From NCBI GenBank assembly GCA_963715825.1, contig CAVQSI010000017.1:1-64000 (forward strand): a stretch of 64,000 nucleotides of DNA, in the 5' to 3' direction. Positions 23,960 to 33,320 of this stretch are shown in pieces. This DNA comes from Sva-07 sp963715825 (lineage in GTDB: Bacteria; Actinomycetota; Acidimicrobiia; Acidimicrobiales; Ilumatobacteraceae). A program made the position numbers and the translations under genes. The notes under the pieces were generated by a model. The model had not been told where the DNA came from. It was given only the letters and a program-made list of their open reading frames with translations, and ran no database searches. How positions within the stretch are numbered: the first letter of the stretch is position 1; each line of letters starts with the position of its first letter.

Positions 23960-25679
23960 CAAGAAGCCGGACGGAGCCGGCCGGCGAATCGCCGTGCTGC
24001 AAGGGCTGCTCCCGCTGGATCGCAAGGGCATCCCGACCGACATCATCGCCGGCGTCACGCTGGCCGCCCTGGCCATCCCCGAAGTGATGGGGTACACATC
24101 GATCGCCGGGATGCCGGTGATCACCGGGCTCTACACGATCCTCATCCCGCTGCTGCTGTTCGCCCTGTTGGGGTCGTCGCGGCACCTGGTCGTGGGCGCC
24201 GACTCGGCGACGGCGGCAGTGCTCGCGGCAGGCCTGGCCGGGCTCGCCACCGCTCAGTCGGATCAGTACGTTGCGCTCGCCGGCATGGTGGCGCTGATGG
24301 CCGCCGGGCTGTTGATCATCGCTCGGCTCGTCGGCCTTGGGTTCCTGGCCGACTTCATGTCGCGCACGGTGCTGATCGGTTTCCTGACCGGCGTCGGGAT
24401 CCAGGTCGCAATCGGTCAGATCGCCGGCATGCTCGGCGTGTCGAGCGGCGACGGTGTCACGATCGGCGGGCGCACGTTCGACAACACGGTGGCCAAGCTG
24501 TGGGGAACACTCGAGAATCTCGGCGACATCAGCTGGACCACGGTGGCCGTCTCCGCTGGCGTGATGATCGTGATCCTCGGTGGCAAGGCCATCTCGCCCA
24601 AGATTCCCGGGGCGCTCATCGCCGTGCTCGGCTCGATGTTCATCAGCTGGCAGTTCGACCTGGCCGACGATGGCGTGGCGACGCTCGGCAAGGTGCCGAG
24701 CGGACTTCCGAGCCTCGAGTTCCCGTCGGTGCCGTGGGGTGACGTGCCGGCGCTGTTGGGAACCGCGGTGTCGATCTTCGTCCTGATCCTGGCGCAGAGC
24801 GCCGCGACGTCGCGCGCCTACGCCGCGAAGTACAGCGACAAGTTCGACGAGAACGTGGATCTCGTCGGCCTCGGCGCTGCGAACCTCGGCGCGGCCTTCA
24901 CCGGAACGTTCGTGGTGAACGGCAGCCCGACGAAGACCCAGATGGTCGATGGCGCCGGCGGCAAGTCGCAGTTCGCCTCGGTGGTCACCGTGGCGATCGT
25001 CGCGATCGTGCTGCTCTGGCTCACGGCACCGCTGCAATACATGCCAGAAGCGGTGCTGTCGACGGTGGTGTTCCTGATCGGCATCGAGCTCGTCGACATT
25101 GCCGGCATGAAGCGGATCTGGAAGTTGCGACGCGACGAGTTCGTCGTTGCGGCTATCACGGCCGGCACGGTCGTCCTCGTCGGTGTGTTGCAGGGCATCA
25201 TCATCGCGATCGTGCTGTCGATCATCGACCACCTGCGACGCTCGTACCGCCCACCCACTGCCGTGCTCACGTCGCTGACCGGCGAGGGCGCCGACGACTG
25301 GGCGGCCGCCGATGTCTCGCCGGACGCTCGAACCGAGCCGGGTCTCGTCGTCTACCGGTTCTCGGCGCCGCTCTACTACGCCAATGCCGAGCACCTCAGC
25401 GAGGAACTGCTCGCCTTCGGCACCTCCGACGATCGGCCCGACTGGGTGTGTCTCTACGCAGCGGCCATACCCGACATCGATCTGTCGGGAGCGGACTCAC
25501 TGCGTTCGGTGTACGCGAATCTGCAGGAACATGGCGTCACGCTCGTTCTGATCGAGGTGATGCCGGAGGTGCGGGTCGCACTCGACCGCTACGGACTCAC
25601 GGAACTGATCGGCGCTGACTACATCTTCCCGACGGTTGCTGCGGCAGAGCACGCCTTCAGGGCCCGAGCCACGGCGTAG
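23952..25679 (+). CDS. SulP-family inorganic anion transporter
   Basis: Membrane transporter for sulfate, bicarbonate or related anions, 575 residues. About twelve to fourteen helices are seen from DIIAGVTLAALAIPEVMGYT, the family signature region, through LLGSSRHLVVGADSATAAVLAAG and VNGSPTKTQMVDGAGGKSQFA. A C-terminal cytosolic STAS domain starts near residue 460 (GLVVYRFSAPLYYANAEHLSEEL, VCLYAAAIPDIDLSGADSLRSV), with LSGADSL in the position often phosphorylated in anti-sigma antagonists. Its start overlaps an upstream mini-ORF. Confidence 0.92.
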   Translation: MVDKKPDGAGRRIAVLQGLLPLDRKGIPTDIIAGVTLAALAIPEVMGYTSIAGMPVITGLYTILIPLLLFALLGSSRHLVVGADSATAAVLAAGLAGLATAQSDQYVALAGMVALMAAGLLIIARLVGLGFLADFMSRTVLIGFLTGVGIQVAIGQIAGMLGVSSGDGVTIGGRTFDNTVAKLWGTLENLGDISWTTVAVSAGVMIVILGGKAISPKIPGALIAVLGSMFISWQFDLADDGVATLGKVPSGLPSLEFPSVPWGDVPALLGTAVSIFVLILAQSAATSRAYAAKYSDKFDENVDLVGLGAANLGAAFTGTFVVNGSPTKTQMVDGAGGKSQFASVVTVAIVAIVLLWLTAPLQYMPEAVLSTVVFLIGIELVDIAGMKRIWKLRRDEFVVAAITAGTVVLVGVLQGIIIAIVLSIIDHLRRSYRPPTAVLTSLTGEGADDWAAADVSPDARTEPGLVVYRFSAPLYYANAEHLSEELLAFGTSDDRPDWVCLYAAAIPDIDLSGADSLRSVYANLQEHGVTLVLIEVMPEVRVALDRYGLTELIGADYIFPTVAAAEHAFRARATA

Positions 25680-25688
25680 CCGGCAGCG

Positions 25689-27155
25689 TCACAGACCCCG
25701 GCGTACCTCGATACGGCCGGCGGCCTCGGCGGCGAGGAGAGCTTCATAGTCACGCTCGTTCTGGTCGGCGTACTGCTCGGCGAACTCGGCGATCGCCTTG
25801 TCGAACGTCAGGCCTGACCCGAGGTACGACGCGATGGCGACACGGTCTCCGGATCGAGCATGCGCTCGTGCCAACGCCTTCCCACACATGCCGGCATAGA
25901 CCGCAAGGCCATCGGCGTTCATCGCCTCGACGGCGGCGGACCCCTTCCAGTCGCGGAGCTGACGGAAGTAGTAGTCGCGCTTGGCCTCGTCGGTGCCGAC
26001 GACCGATGTGTAGCCGAGGAAGATGTCGCTGGTCGCCTGCATGAGGTGCTGACCTTCGACGACTCGCCTGCCATTGGAGATGCGGCGTTTGGGGCCGACG
26101 AACGCCGTCAGCACCGATGCCTGCGCCTCCTTGGCCTGCAGGAAGAGCGGGTCGTTGCCATCGCGCCCCAGCAACAGCACGATCCACGCCCTGGTGCCGA
26201 CACTGCCGACGCCCACCACTTTGCGGGCAGCGTCGACGATGTGGAATTCCTCGAGGAGGCGTCGCCGGTCACTCTGCAGACTCTCGCGGTACCTGACGAA
26301 CATGTCGTGGATCGAGTCCTGTACCGCCTGCTGCTCCTCGGGAGCGAACAGCTCCGACACCGGCTCGATCAACGGAGGGTCGCTGATGATGACCGGCTCA
26401 CCGTCGACGAGTCGCGTCAGCTTGTTGTAGGCCTGATGGCTGTCCTTTGTTCGAGCCTTCGCCACGGTGGCTTCTGCCCGTTTGATGGCCTTCGCCCCGA
26501 GATTGACATCGAGTTGGCCCAACAAGGCATCCATGTCGATCGCTGAGTACCACACCTCGAGGTTGGTCATCTCGGCGAGCTCGGCCATCGACGTGCGGTA
26601 CCCCTCGGCCGCAGCGAGCACCACCTTGGATCGGTCCTTGCCGCTGAACCTGTTGTCGCGCGCCGCGATCTCGACGCTCGCCGCCAAACGCTTGACGTCC
26701 CACTCGAACGGACCGGGAGCGGTCTCGTCGAAGTCGTTGATGTCGAAAACCATCCGTCGCTCAGGCGACCCGAACGCGCCGAAGTTCATCAGATGGGCAT
26801 CGCCACACAGTTGAACGTTCAGACCCGAACGGGGCGTACCCGCAAGGTCGGACGCCATCACCAGCGCTGCCCCGCGGAAGAACGTGAACGGTGACACGAG
26901 CATGCGGCCGTAACGGATCGGAACGAGGTCGGCGACGCGCGACACCGACTGGCTCTCGAGGAGCGCCACAGGATCGGGTCGCGCCGGCCCGCCCGAAAGC
27001 GCTGCGTGCGACGACCGCGGCACCTCGCGGCGCGCCGCCTTGCCACGAGCGACGCGCTCGGCCACGGTGAGGTGCGGCACCACGACACGGGTCCGGGTGG
27101 GCGGCTCGGGCAGCTTCGCGTCGCTGTTTCGGGTCGCTGCTGCAGTGGCGGTCAT
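25689..27155 (-). CDS. DUF2252 domain protein
   Basis: 488 residues with the kinase-like DUF2252 pattern: RYGRMLVSPFTFFRGAALVMASDLA, LNVQLCGDAHLMNFGAFGSPERRMVFDINDFDET (the GDxHxxNFG and DxNDFD blocks resemble aminoglycoside-kinase catalytic and metal loops), GPFEWDVKRLAAS and VGVGSVGTRAWIVLLLG. Function is unknown in the literature as I recall it. A mini-ORF (GTG ATG ACA CGA TGA, 27166-27152) overlaps its ATG by ATGA, 8 bases after a TACACT element. It converges with SulP (9 bases apart). Confidence 0.85.
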   Translation of the reverse strand: MTATAAATRNSDAKLPEPPTRTRVVVPHLTVAERVARGKAARREVPRSSHAALSGGPARPDPVALLESQSVSRVADLVPIRYGRMLVSPFTFFRGAALVMASDLAGTPRSGLNVQLCGDAHLMNFGAFGSPERRMVFDINDFDETAPGPFEWDVKRLAASVEIAARDNRFSGKDRSKVVLAAAEGYRTSMAELAEMTNLEVWYSAIDMDALLGQLDVNLGAKAIKRAEATVAKARTKDSHQAYNKLTRLVDGEPVIISDPPLIEPVSELFAPEEQQAVQDSIHDMFVRYRESLQSDRRRLLEEFHIVDAARKVVGVGSVGTRAWIVLLLGRDGNDPLFLQAKEAQASVLTAFVGPKRRISNGRRVVEGQHLMQATSDIFLGYTSVVGTDEAKRDYYFRQLRDWKGSAAVEAMNADGLAVYAGMCGKALARAHARSGDRVAIASYLGSGLTFDKAIAEFAEQYADQNERDYEALLAAEAAGRIEVRRGL

Positions 27156-27235
27156 CGTGTCATCACGGCTGCGAAGTGTACGTCACACCGCCCGACGCCT
27201 CGTGCGCGATCTGCCCGGTTCGGCGACGAGCCGCA

Positions 27236-27241
27236 TACGGT
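27236..27241 (+). promoter_or_regulatory. Leaderless -10 element TACGGT
   Basis: TACGGT ends 8 bases before GTG 27250. It supports that start for the ThrE-like exporter rather than the in-frame GTG at 27157, which abuts the divergent gene. Confidence 0.45.
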
Positions 27242-27249
27242 CGCGAGGC

Positions 27250-29043
27250 GTGTCCGCCCGTGCCGTGTTCGTCGCCCTCGTGGTCGTGCTGTCGGCCGGC
27301 ACGGTCGGCGTTCTCGGCGCAATGGACGCCAGCGCGAGCGCGGCGAGCCACCACGCCGCCGCGCCGCCCACCACCACCACCCCCACCACCATCGTCGAGG
27401 TCTCGCCGGCCGATGTGTCCGAGCCGACAACCGGGCCCGATCCCGCGGTGGACCCGACCGTGCCCGCCGATGGATCGGTCCCCGACACCACCGACACCAC
27501 TGACACCACTGGCACCACGCTTCCGGGCGACGCCGACGAGCCACCCACCGACGTCGACCACGACGACGCTGACGACACGACGCAGGTCTCGATACGTGTC
27601 GAGCCGACGGTCCGGACGACCGACATTGCGCCGGCGTCGATCGTGCTGGCCCTCATCGTGCTCGCGGCGGTACTGCTGGCGTGGCGGATTCTCGCCAAGC
27701 GAAGCACACACACCTCGGCGGCGATCGAGCCCCGGACTGCAACACCAGCGGCGCCCGACCAGGCCTTCACCGCCGAGCCGGCCAAGCCGGTCGACACCGA
27801 CACGCTCGGTTTCCTGCTCGAGCTCGGTGAGGCGCTCATCGATGCCGGTGATGCCGTCCACCACGTGACCCGGACGTTGGAGGTCGTCGCCCTCGTGAAC
27901 GGCAAGGAGGGTCTCGGCTCGATCGTGCTGCCCACGGCGTTGGTCCTGTCGGTCCCTGGCGCGAACACCGAGACAACCAAGGTGGCCACCGCCGGCACCT
28001 CCCGGCTGCGGCTCGACCAGATCGAGTCGTTGATGGGCCTGGTGGAACGCGCCGAGCGCGGCGAGTTGTCCCCCGTCGACGGCCGTCAAGAACTCCGAGC
28101 GATCCGCTCGAGGCCGCATCCGTCGTCGGCGGCCGTGCAGCTCGTGGGTTCGGCCACGACGGCGGCAGGCCTCGCGCTCGTGCTGCGCGGCGGGGCGCCC
28201 GAAGTGCTGATCGCCGCAGCGCTCGGCGCTCTCGTCGGGGTCATGAACCTGCTCACAGGGTCGACGAGATACCTGTATCGGCCGTTCTGGCCGTTGCTGG
28301 CATCGTTCGTCGTGTCGGCAGCGACGTTCACGGCGCTACGGCTCGCCGACATCGTCGTGTTTCCCGCCCTGGTCGCGCCGCTGATCACGTTTCTTCCCGG
28401 AGCGCTGCTCACGATCGGGGTGCTGGAGCTGGCAACCGGACAACTCATCGCCGGCTCGTCGCGCCTCGCATCTGGCGTGTTCCAGTTGGTGCTGCTCGCG
28501 CTCGGCATCGTTGCGGGCGCTCAGCTGGTCGGCGTCCCTGCATCTGCGGTCGGCAGCGCGCCCGACGGCCCGGTGGCCGTCGCCGGACCGTGGGCCGGCG
28601 TCGCCGTGTTCGGCATCGGCATCGTCTGGACACACGGGCTGCGCACCGTGTCGATCGCCCCGATCCTCATCGTGCTGTACGTCGCCTACGCCGGCCAGGT
28701 GATCGGCGGCGTGTTCGTCGGCAGCGCGTTGTCGGCGTTCTTCGGGGCCCTCGCCATGACGCCGGTGGCCGTGCTCCTGGCCCGGCAGGGGTTCGGGCCG
28801 CCCACGCTGGTCACGTTCTTCCCGGGATTCTGGATCCTCGTGCCGGGCGCGCTCGGGCTCGAGGGCGTCACCAGGATCCTCGGCGACGACAGCTTCGCTC
28901 CGACCGGGGCACTCACCACGACGGTGACCTCGATGATCGGCATTGCGCTCGGGGTCCTGCTGGGCCTTGCCCTGTCGGCGCCCGATCCCGAACGACCGTG
29001 GGCGGGCAGCACCCGCCTCCGGCGATGGCCGCATCGAGGGTGA
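27250..29043 (+). CDS. ThrE-family threonine/serine exporter-like protein
   Basis: Amino-acid exporter family (DUF1212 plus DUF3815) of about 597 residues. A first helix (FVALVVVLSAGTVGVLGAM) precedes an unusual outer segment rich in Thr, Pro and Asp, then a second helix (SIVLALIVLAAVLLAW) leads to the cytosolic DUF1212 start (LGFLLELGEALIDAGDAVHHV...). About ten more helices follow, including LLTGSTRYLYRPFWPLLASF, FLPGALLTIGVLELATGQLIAG and FFPGFWILVPGALGLEGV. The Thr/Asp-rich extracytoplasmic linker of about 90 residues is extra to typical ThrE. It ends 31 bases from the convergent antiporter gene. Confidence 0.82.
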   Translation: MSARAVFVALVVVLSAGTVGVLGAMDASASAASHHAAAPPTTTTPTTIVEVSPADVSEPTTGPDPAVDPTVPADGSVPDTTDTTDTTGTTLPGDADEPPTDVDHDDADDTTQVSIRVEPTVRTTDIAPASIVLALIVLAAVLLAWRILAKRSTHTSAAIEPRTATPAAPDQAFTAEPAKPVDTDTLGFLLELGEALIDAGDAVHHVTRTLEVVALVNGKEGLGSIVLPTALVLSVPGANTETTKVATAGTSRLRLDQIESLMGLVERAERGELSPVDGRQELRAIRSRPHPSSAAVQLVGSATTAAGLALVLRGGAPEVLIAAALGALVGVMNLLTGSTRYLYRPFWPLLASFVVSAATFTALRLADIVVFPALVAPLITFLPGALLTIGVLELATGQLIAGSSRLASGVFQLVLLALGIVAGAQLVGVPASAVGSAPDGPVAVAGPWAGVAVFGIGIVWTHGLRTVSIAPILIVLYVAYAGQVIGGVFVGSALSAFFGALAMTPVAVLLARQGFGPPTLVTFFPGFWILVPGALGLEGVTRILGDDSFAPTGALTTTVTSMIGIALGVLLGLALSAPDPERPWAGSTRLRRWPHRG

Positions 29044-29074
29044 TGCGGCGATTCGGCGGAGACGTGGCCGCGCG

Positions 29075-30721
29075 TCAGGCGTCCATGAAGTCGACCAGGG
29101 CGGCGTCCGCGGCGGCGTCGAAGGGCTGCAGCACCACGTCGATGCTGCCAGCCTCCTGTTCGGGCGCGAGTCGCTCCACATCGGTCGCCGTGTGCGCGGT
29201 GACAGCCAGCTTCGCTGTGGCACCCCATCGCCGAAGCGCGTTGGCGAGCACCTTGTTCGTGTCGACACGTGGGATGGTGCTGATGATCCAGCGGGCTCGA
29301 TCGATCGGCAGGCTGCCGGGGAACTCGGGGTCGTCGGCGTCACCGAACCGCGTCGAAATCCGATCTGCGAGCGCCGGGTCGTCGGTCTCGACCCGGGTGT
29401 GTGGGTCCCAGTCGACGACGAGGACATGGTGACCGTTCGCGGCCAGGTGTTCGACCAGGCGGCGACCGAAGCGCCCGTAGCCGTAGACGATCACGTCGGT
29501 GCGTTCGATCTCCTCGGGCGGCACCGTCAGGAGGTCCCGCCGCTCGAAGATCGTCAGCAGTGGGCTCAGCCGCTCGAAGAGCTGGTGCGAGTACAGGATC
29601 ATGTAGGTCGACATCGCGATCGTGATCATGCCGACGAGGGTGACGAGGCCAACGATGTCGTTGTCGACGTGTCCGAGCTCGCGACCCAGCGTGATGAGGA
29701 TGAGTGAGAACTCGCTGATCTGTGCGACGGCCAGTCCGGAGAGGAACGACACGCGTTTCGGATAGCGCATCACGCCCATGATGACGAGCACGATCAGGGG
29801 GTTGCCGACGAGCACGAACACCGACAACACGAGCGCCGCTGGAACCTGGGACCCGATGGCAGACAGGTCGAGTTGGGCACCGAGCTCGATGAAGAAGAAC
29901 AACAGCAGGAAGTCGCGCAGTCCGGTCAACGACGCAGCGATCGACTCGCGGTACGGGGTGGAGGCAATCGCGAATCCGGCCAGGAACGCGCCGACCTCGA
30001 CCGAGAAGCCGAGCCAGTCGCTGAACGCGGCCACCGACACCGCCCAGGCGACGGCCGAGACGATCAACAGCTCCTGCGACGATGCGACCAGATGCAGTAG
30101 TCGGGGCAGGATCCAACGCATCACGACGGCCATGGCGGCGATGAGGGCGGCGCCCTGCACGATGACGAGCGCGATCTGCAGCTGGATCGATCCGTCTCGA
30201 TCACCCCCGATGGTCGACAGGGCGATCATCACGAGCACCACCACGATGTCCTGCACGATCAGGAAGCCGAGGGCGATGCGGCCGTGCAGCTCGTCGAGCT
30301 CGCGTTTGTCCGACAGCAGCTTGACGATGATGATCGTCGAGGAGAACGTGAGCGCGACCGCCACGTACAGCGCCGAGGTGGGCGACATGCCGAGGAGCAG
30401 CGCGAGGCCGAATCCGATGATCGACGTGAATGCCACCTGCCCGAGCCCCGTGATCAACGCGACCTTGCCGGTGGTGCGCACGAGGTGCAGGTCGAGCTTC
30501 AGCCCGACGAGGAACAGCAGCACGGCGATGCCGATCTCCGCGAACAGCTCGATCGGTTCGGTGTCGCTGACCCACTCGAGCCCCGAGGGGCCAACGAGGA
30601 TCCCGACGGCGATGAACGCGACGATCAGCGGCTGGTGGGCTCGATTCGCGAGAAAACCAACGCCGGCCGCGACGGCGAGAATGGCAGCCGTCAGCGTGAA
30701 GGCGTCGGCGACGGCGATCAT
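29075..30721 (-). CDS. K+/H+ antiporter (CPA2/KefB-like) with RCK domain
   Basis: Monovalent cation:proton antiporter of 548 residues. Twelve or so helices run from LTAAILAVAAGVGFLANRAHQP to about residue 400, with LFLVGLKLDL and EVGAFLAGFAIASTPYRESI as family blocks. A TrkA-N/RCK domain follows (DVIVYGYGRFGRRLVEHLAANGHHVLVVDWDP), binding NAD or nucleotide. It overlaps by ATGA the upstream TrkA-C protein gene, the layout of KhtT-KhtU systems. It likely expels K+ under alkaline or osmotic stress (inference by family). Confidence 0.9.
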   Translation of the reverse strand: MIAVADAFTLTAAILAVAAGVGFLANRAHQPLIVAFIAVGILVGPSGLEWVSDTEPIELFAEIGIAVLLFLVGLKLDLHLVRTTGKVALITGLGQVAFTSIIGFGLALLLGMSPTSALYVAVALTFSSTIIIVKLLSDKRELDELHGRIALGFLIVQDIVVVLVMIALSTIGGDRDGSIQLQIALVIVQGAALIAAMAVVMRWILPRLLHLVASSQELLIVSAVAWAVSVAAFSDWLGFSVEVGAFLAGFAIASTPYRESIAASLTGLRDFLLLFFFIELGAQLDLSAIGSQVPAALVLSVFVLVGNPLIVLVIMGVMRYPKRVSFLSGLAVAQISEFSLILITLGRELGHVDNDIVGLVTLVGMITIAMSTYMILYSHQLFERLSPLLTIFERRDLLTVPPEEIERTDVIVYGYGRFGRRLVEHLAANGHHVLVVDWDPHTRVETDDPALADRISTRFGDADDPEFPGSLPIDRARWIISTIPRVDTNKVLANALRRWGATAKLAVTAHTATDVERLAPEQEAGSIDVVLQPFDAAADAALVDFMDA

Positions 30722-31227
30722 CCCGTCAATCTGTGGACGATGGCGCTCATCGAGCCGGGGCGTCCGACGATCACCAACCGGTCGCCGACTTCGCACGGTC
30801 GATCAGGGTCGGTCTCGAGCAGATCGTCGGTGTCGTCGCGGATGACGGCGATCACCCGGGCATCGACCGAGTCGACCACTTCCAGATCGTGGAGTCGCTG
30901 GCCGACCGCCGGCGAACCGGCCCGCAACGTCACGGTGCGAAGGTTGGCGGCATCGACAGGTTGGGCGTCGTCGGGTTCGCTGATCACGAATCGGATGCCC
31001 GACAGCAGGGCGGCCAGCGTGGTCGACTCCGCCGCGCTGAAGCGAACGCCGATGATCGGCTCGTCGGCACTCGGTGGCGTGACCTCCAGCGTGCGGTCGG
31101 TCGAATCCGCTCGAGTACTGAGCGTGACCATGCTGCCATCAGCGAGGGTCATGTTGAAGAGGCGAGCATTTCCCGGCAACGGGACCTCGCGGACGTGCAC
31201 CTCATGGTCGTGGAACGCGCTACTCAT
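30718..31227 (-). CDS. KhtT-like TrkA-C domain regulatory subunit
   Basis: 169-residue soluble protein. The C-terminal half is a TrkA-C/RCK-C domain (RTVTLRAGSPAVGQRLHDLEV, DARVIAVIRDDTDDLLETDPDRPCEVGDRLVIVGRPGS). The N-terminal half carries a separate strand-rich regulatory region beginning EVHVREVPLPGNARLFNMTLADG, as in KhtT proteins that gate KhtU. AAAGGA precedes the ATG at good spacing. It is first in a two-gene operon with the antiporter; TATTCT on the minus strand at about 31284 is a candidate -10. Confidence 0.85.
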   Translation of the reverse strand: MSSAFHDHEVHVREVPLPGNARLFNMTLADGSMVTLSTRADSTDRTLEVTPPSADEPIIGVRFSAAESTTLAALLSGIRFVISEPDDAQPVDAANLRTVTLRAGSPAVGQRLHDLEVVDSVDARVIAVIRDDTDDLLETDPDRPCEVGDRLVIVGRPGSMSAIVHRLTG

Positions 31228-31336
31228 GGCGTCCTTTCTTCGGTCCAACGCCGAGTCGGCGCTCGGCGTGCAGTGAATGCAGAATAGTGATGAGCTCGTC
31301 GGGAGATTCAGGGATTCCGGCGCCCGGCCGGCGCTG

Positions 31337-32173
31337 TCAGCGAGCGGGGTCGGGCACGATTGCACTGGGGCGTACGGAGTACCGCGCCACGTACCCGGCG
31401 ACGCTGCCGAGCAGGAGACCCCGTACGGCGCCGAGCCCTCGGGTACCGACGACGAGCAGTGATGCGTCAACGGCATCTGCGACGTCCTCGAGTGCCGTCC
31501 GCGGGTCGCCCGGCTCGATGCGCATCTCGTGGGGCACCGATCGGTCCCGAATCGGGGCGCACCACTGTTCGAGCGCCTGGCGAGCTGCGTCCATCATGGC
31601 GTTGTTCGCTCCGAGGACAGGGGCGTGGACGGCGACGATCGAGACGCCGGTCGCATCGGCGAGATCGATGGTCCACTCGAGGGCGCGAGCTGCGCCATCA
31701 GAACCATCGAGCCCGATGACGATCGGACCGTCGGCGAGGTTGCGATCGCCACGCAGCACCACGATCGGGCAGCGGCCGTATTCGACGCACTGCTGGGAGA
31801 CCGAGCCGAGCAGCAGGCCGGCAAAGCCACCGAGGCCGCGGGCACCCAGAACGAGCATGTCTGCATCGGTGCGGTCGGCGATGTCGCGGAGCACCGTTGC
31901 GGCGGGGCCGCGCCCGACGTCGAGGATCACGCCGTCGGCGGCGGCTTCGAGTTCCTCGCGGATCAGGGCGGCGAGGTCCTGGCGGGTCTGTTGATCCATG
32001 TCGTCGGGCGCCAGCAGCTCCGCCGGCCCGACCGGGGTTGCCGCGCGTGCCGGATACTGCCAGGCGGCGACGGCCCGGAGTTGGCTCCCACGCGCCGATG
32101 CGGTGCGAGCAGCCCAGCGCACTGCGGTGCGAGAGCTGTCCGATCCGTCGACGCCGACGATGATCTCACCCAT
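31337..32173 (-). CDS. Universal stress protein, two UspA domains
   Basis: 278 residues, two tandem Usp domains. The first (about 1-145) opens EIIVGVDGSDSSRTAVRWA and has DMLVLGARGLGGFAGLLLGSVSQQCV, the G-x2-G-x9-G(S/T) ATP-binding pattern. The second (about 150-278) opens PIVIGLDGSDGAARALEWT and has LLVVGTRGLGAVRGLLLGSVAGYVAR. ATP-binding tandem Usp proteins are typical of actinobacterial stress or dormancy responses. AAGGAG ribosome-binding site. It lies next to a second such gene and the antiporter pair. Confidence 0.92.
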   Translation of the reverse strand: MGEIIVGVDGSDSSRTAVRWAARTASARGSQLRAVAAWQYPARAATPVGPAELLAPDDMDQQTRQDLAALIREELEAAADGVILDVGRGPAATVLRDIADRTDADMLVLGARGLGGFAGLLLGSVSQQCVEYGRCPIVVLRGDRNLADGPIVIGLDGSDGAARALEWTIDLADATGVSIVAVHAPVLGANNAMMDAARQALEQWCAPIRDRSVPHEMRIEPGDPRTALEDVADAVDASLLVVGTRGLGAVRGLLLGSVAGYVARYSVRPSAIVPDPAR

Positions 32174-32203
32174 CTTGATCTCCTTGCTCGAGGTTGTTCG
32201 ATG

Positions 32204-33046
32204 TCACTGGTCGTGGCGTGCCTGGCCGTGTGTGGGGCGCGTGACCAGCACTGGACACGGAGCGTGGCGCACGATGTCGGTGGCCACGCTGCCGAGGGCG
32301 ACTCGACTCAGTCCGCTCCGTCCGTGTGTGGCGATGGCGATCAGCGCGGCGGGGAGGCGCTCGGCGAACGAGGCGATCGAACGACTCGGATCCCCGTGGA
32401 GCACCTCGGTGTTCACTGGGGATGCCGGCGGGTCGAAGCGGGCCGCCAGCTCGGTCAGGCGCACCTTGGCCGCTTCGACCTCGCGGTTGGGATGCGGGCG
32501 ATGCGCCGGCTCCGGGTCCTCGTCCGGCCCGACCGCCTCGGTGAACCAAGGTTCCAGGCCGAAGCGATGGCACCAGGTTGCCGCCGGCACGACGACGCTG
32601 TCCGAGAGCGCGGAACCATCCGAGCACACCAGCAACCGGCCGCGTTCGGCGGGCAACAGCGTGGTCCGACAGTGCGGACCGACGAGGATGAGCGGTTGTG
32701 GCGTGCGCTGGACGACCTGCGTGGAGACGCTGCCGAGCACCGTGGCCCGAACGGCACCCTTTCCCCGAGTGGCCATGCACAGGACTCCGTCGGGCTCAGA
32801 CTCCGCGATCGACATGATCGCGTCCGCCGTATCGGCGCCGTCGACGATGCGAGACTCGATGTCGACCACATCGATGTACTGCGCGACGAGATCGTCCAGT
32901 TCGTGCTGCGTGGTCCGGGCGTCGTCGGGGACGCAACTCACGAGGAGCACGCGCCCACGCTCCACACGGGCCGCCAAGGAACAGGCCGGCCGAATGGCGC
33001 GCGTGGCGAACACGGACCCATCGAGCGGTACGACGAAGGTTGTCAT
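32204..33046 (-). CDS. Universal stress protein, two divergent UspA domains
   Basis: 280 residues. The first domain opens MTTFVVPLDGSVFATRAIRPA and ends with GVLCMATRGKGAVRATVLGSVSTQVV; the second has LLVCSDGSALSDSVVVPAATW and LIAIATHGRSGLSRVALGSVATDIVR. Both keep the glycine-rich ATP loop, but the sequence is well diverged from the neighbouring Usp. A GGAGAG ribosome-binding site precedes ATG 33046. The gap to the next Usp gene is 30 bases, so they are probably co-transcribed. Confidence 0.9.
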   Translation of the reverse strand: MTTFVVPLDGSVFATRAIRPACSLAARVERGRVLLVSCVPDDARTTQHELDDLVAQYIDVVDIESRIVDGADTADAIMSIAESEPDGVLCMATRGKGAVRATVLGSVSTQVVQRTPQPLILVGPHCRTTLLPAERGRLLVCSDGSALSDSVVVPAATWCHRFGLEPWFTEAVGPDEDPEPAHRPHPNREVEAAKVRLTELAARFDPPASPVNTEVLHGDPSRSIASFAERLPAALIAIATHGRSGLSRVALGSVATDIVRHAPCPVLVTRPTHGQARHDQ

Positions 33047-33320
33047 GTTGTTCTCTCCACCCTTCTGCGTGTGGCCTGGCGGTCGTTGCGAATCCATCGA
33101 ACCCGACGTTCCACTGGCGCGCGACCGCTGGCCGGCACGGGAGCGTCGAGGACTCCGACTGCGGTCGCCGCGGCGGACTGCCTGCTGACCTGCGTGGACT
33201 CCTCTGAGTCCAGTGTGATCCAGTCGACGCCGGGGATCCAGGGGAAAACGTCCCGTCGATGCTCCCGCACGAGCTCACCCGAACGGAGCGGGCCGTGCGA
33301 CCGCGCAGGCGTTCGTCAGG

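Noticed and set aside
27157..27249. GTG 27157 as the ThrE-like start
   Set aside because: It abuts the divergent DUF2252 start, leaving no promoter; TACGGT lies 8 bases before GTG 27250.
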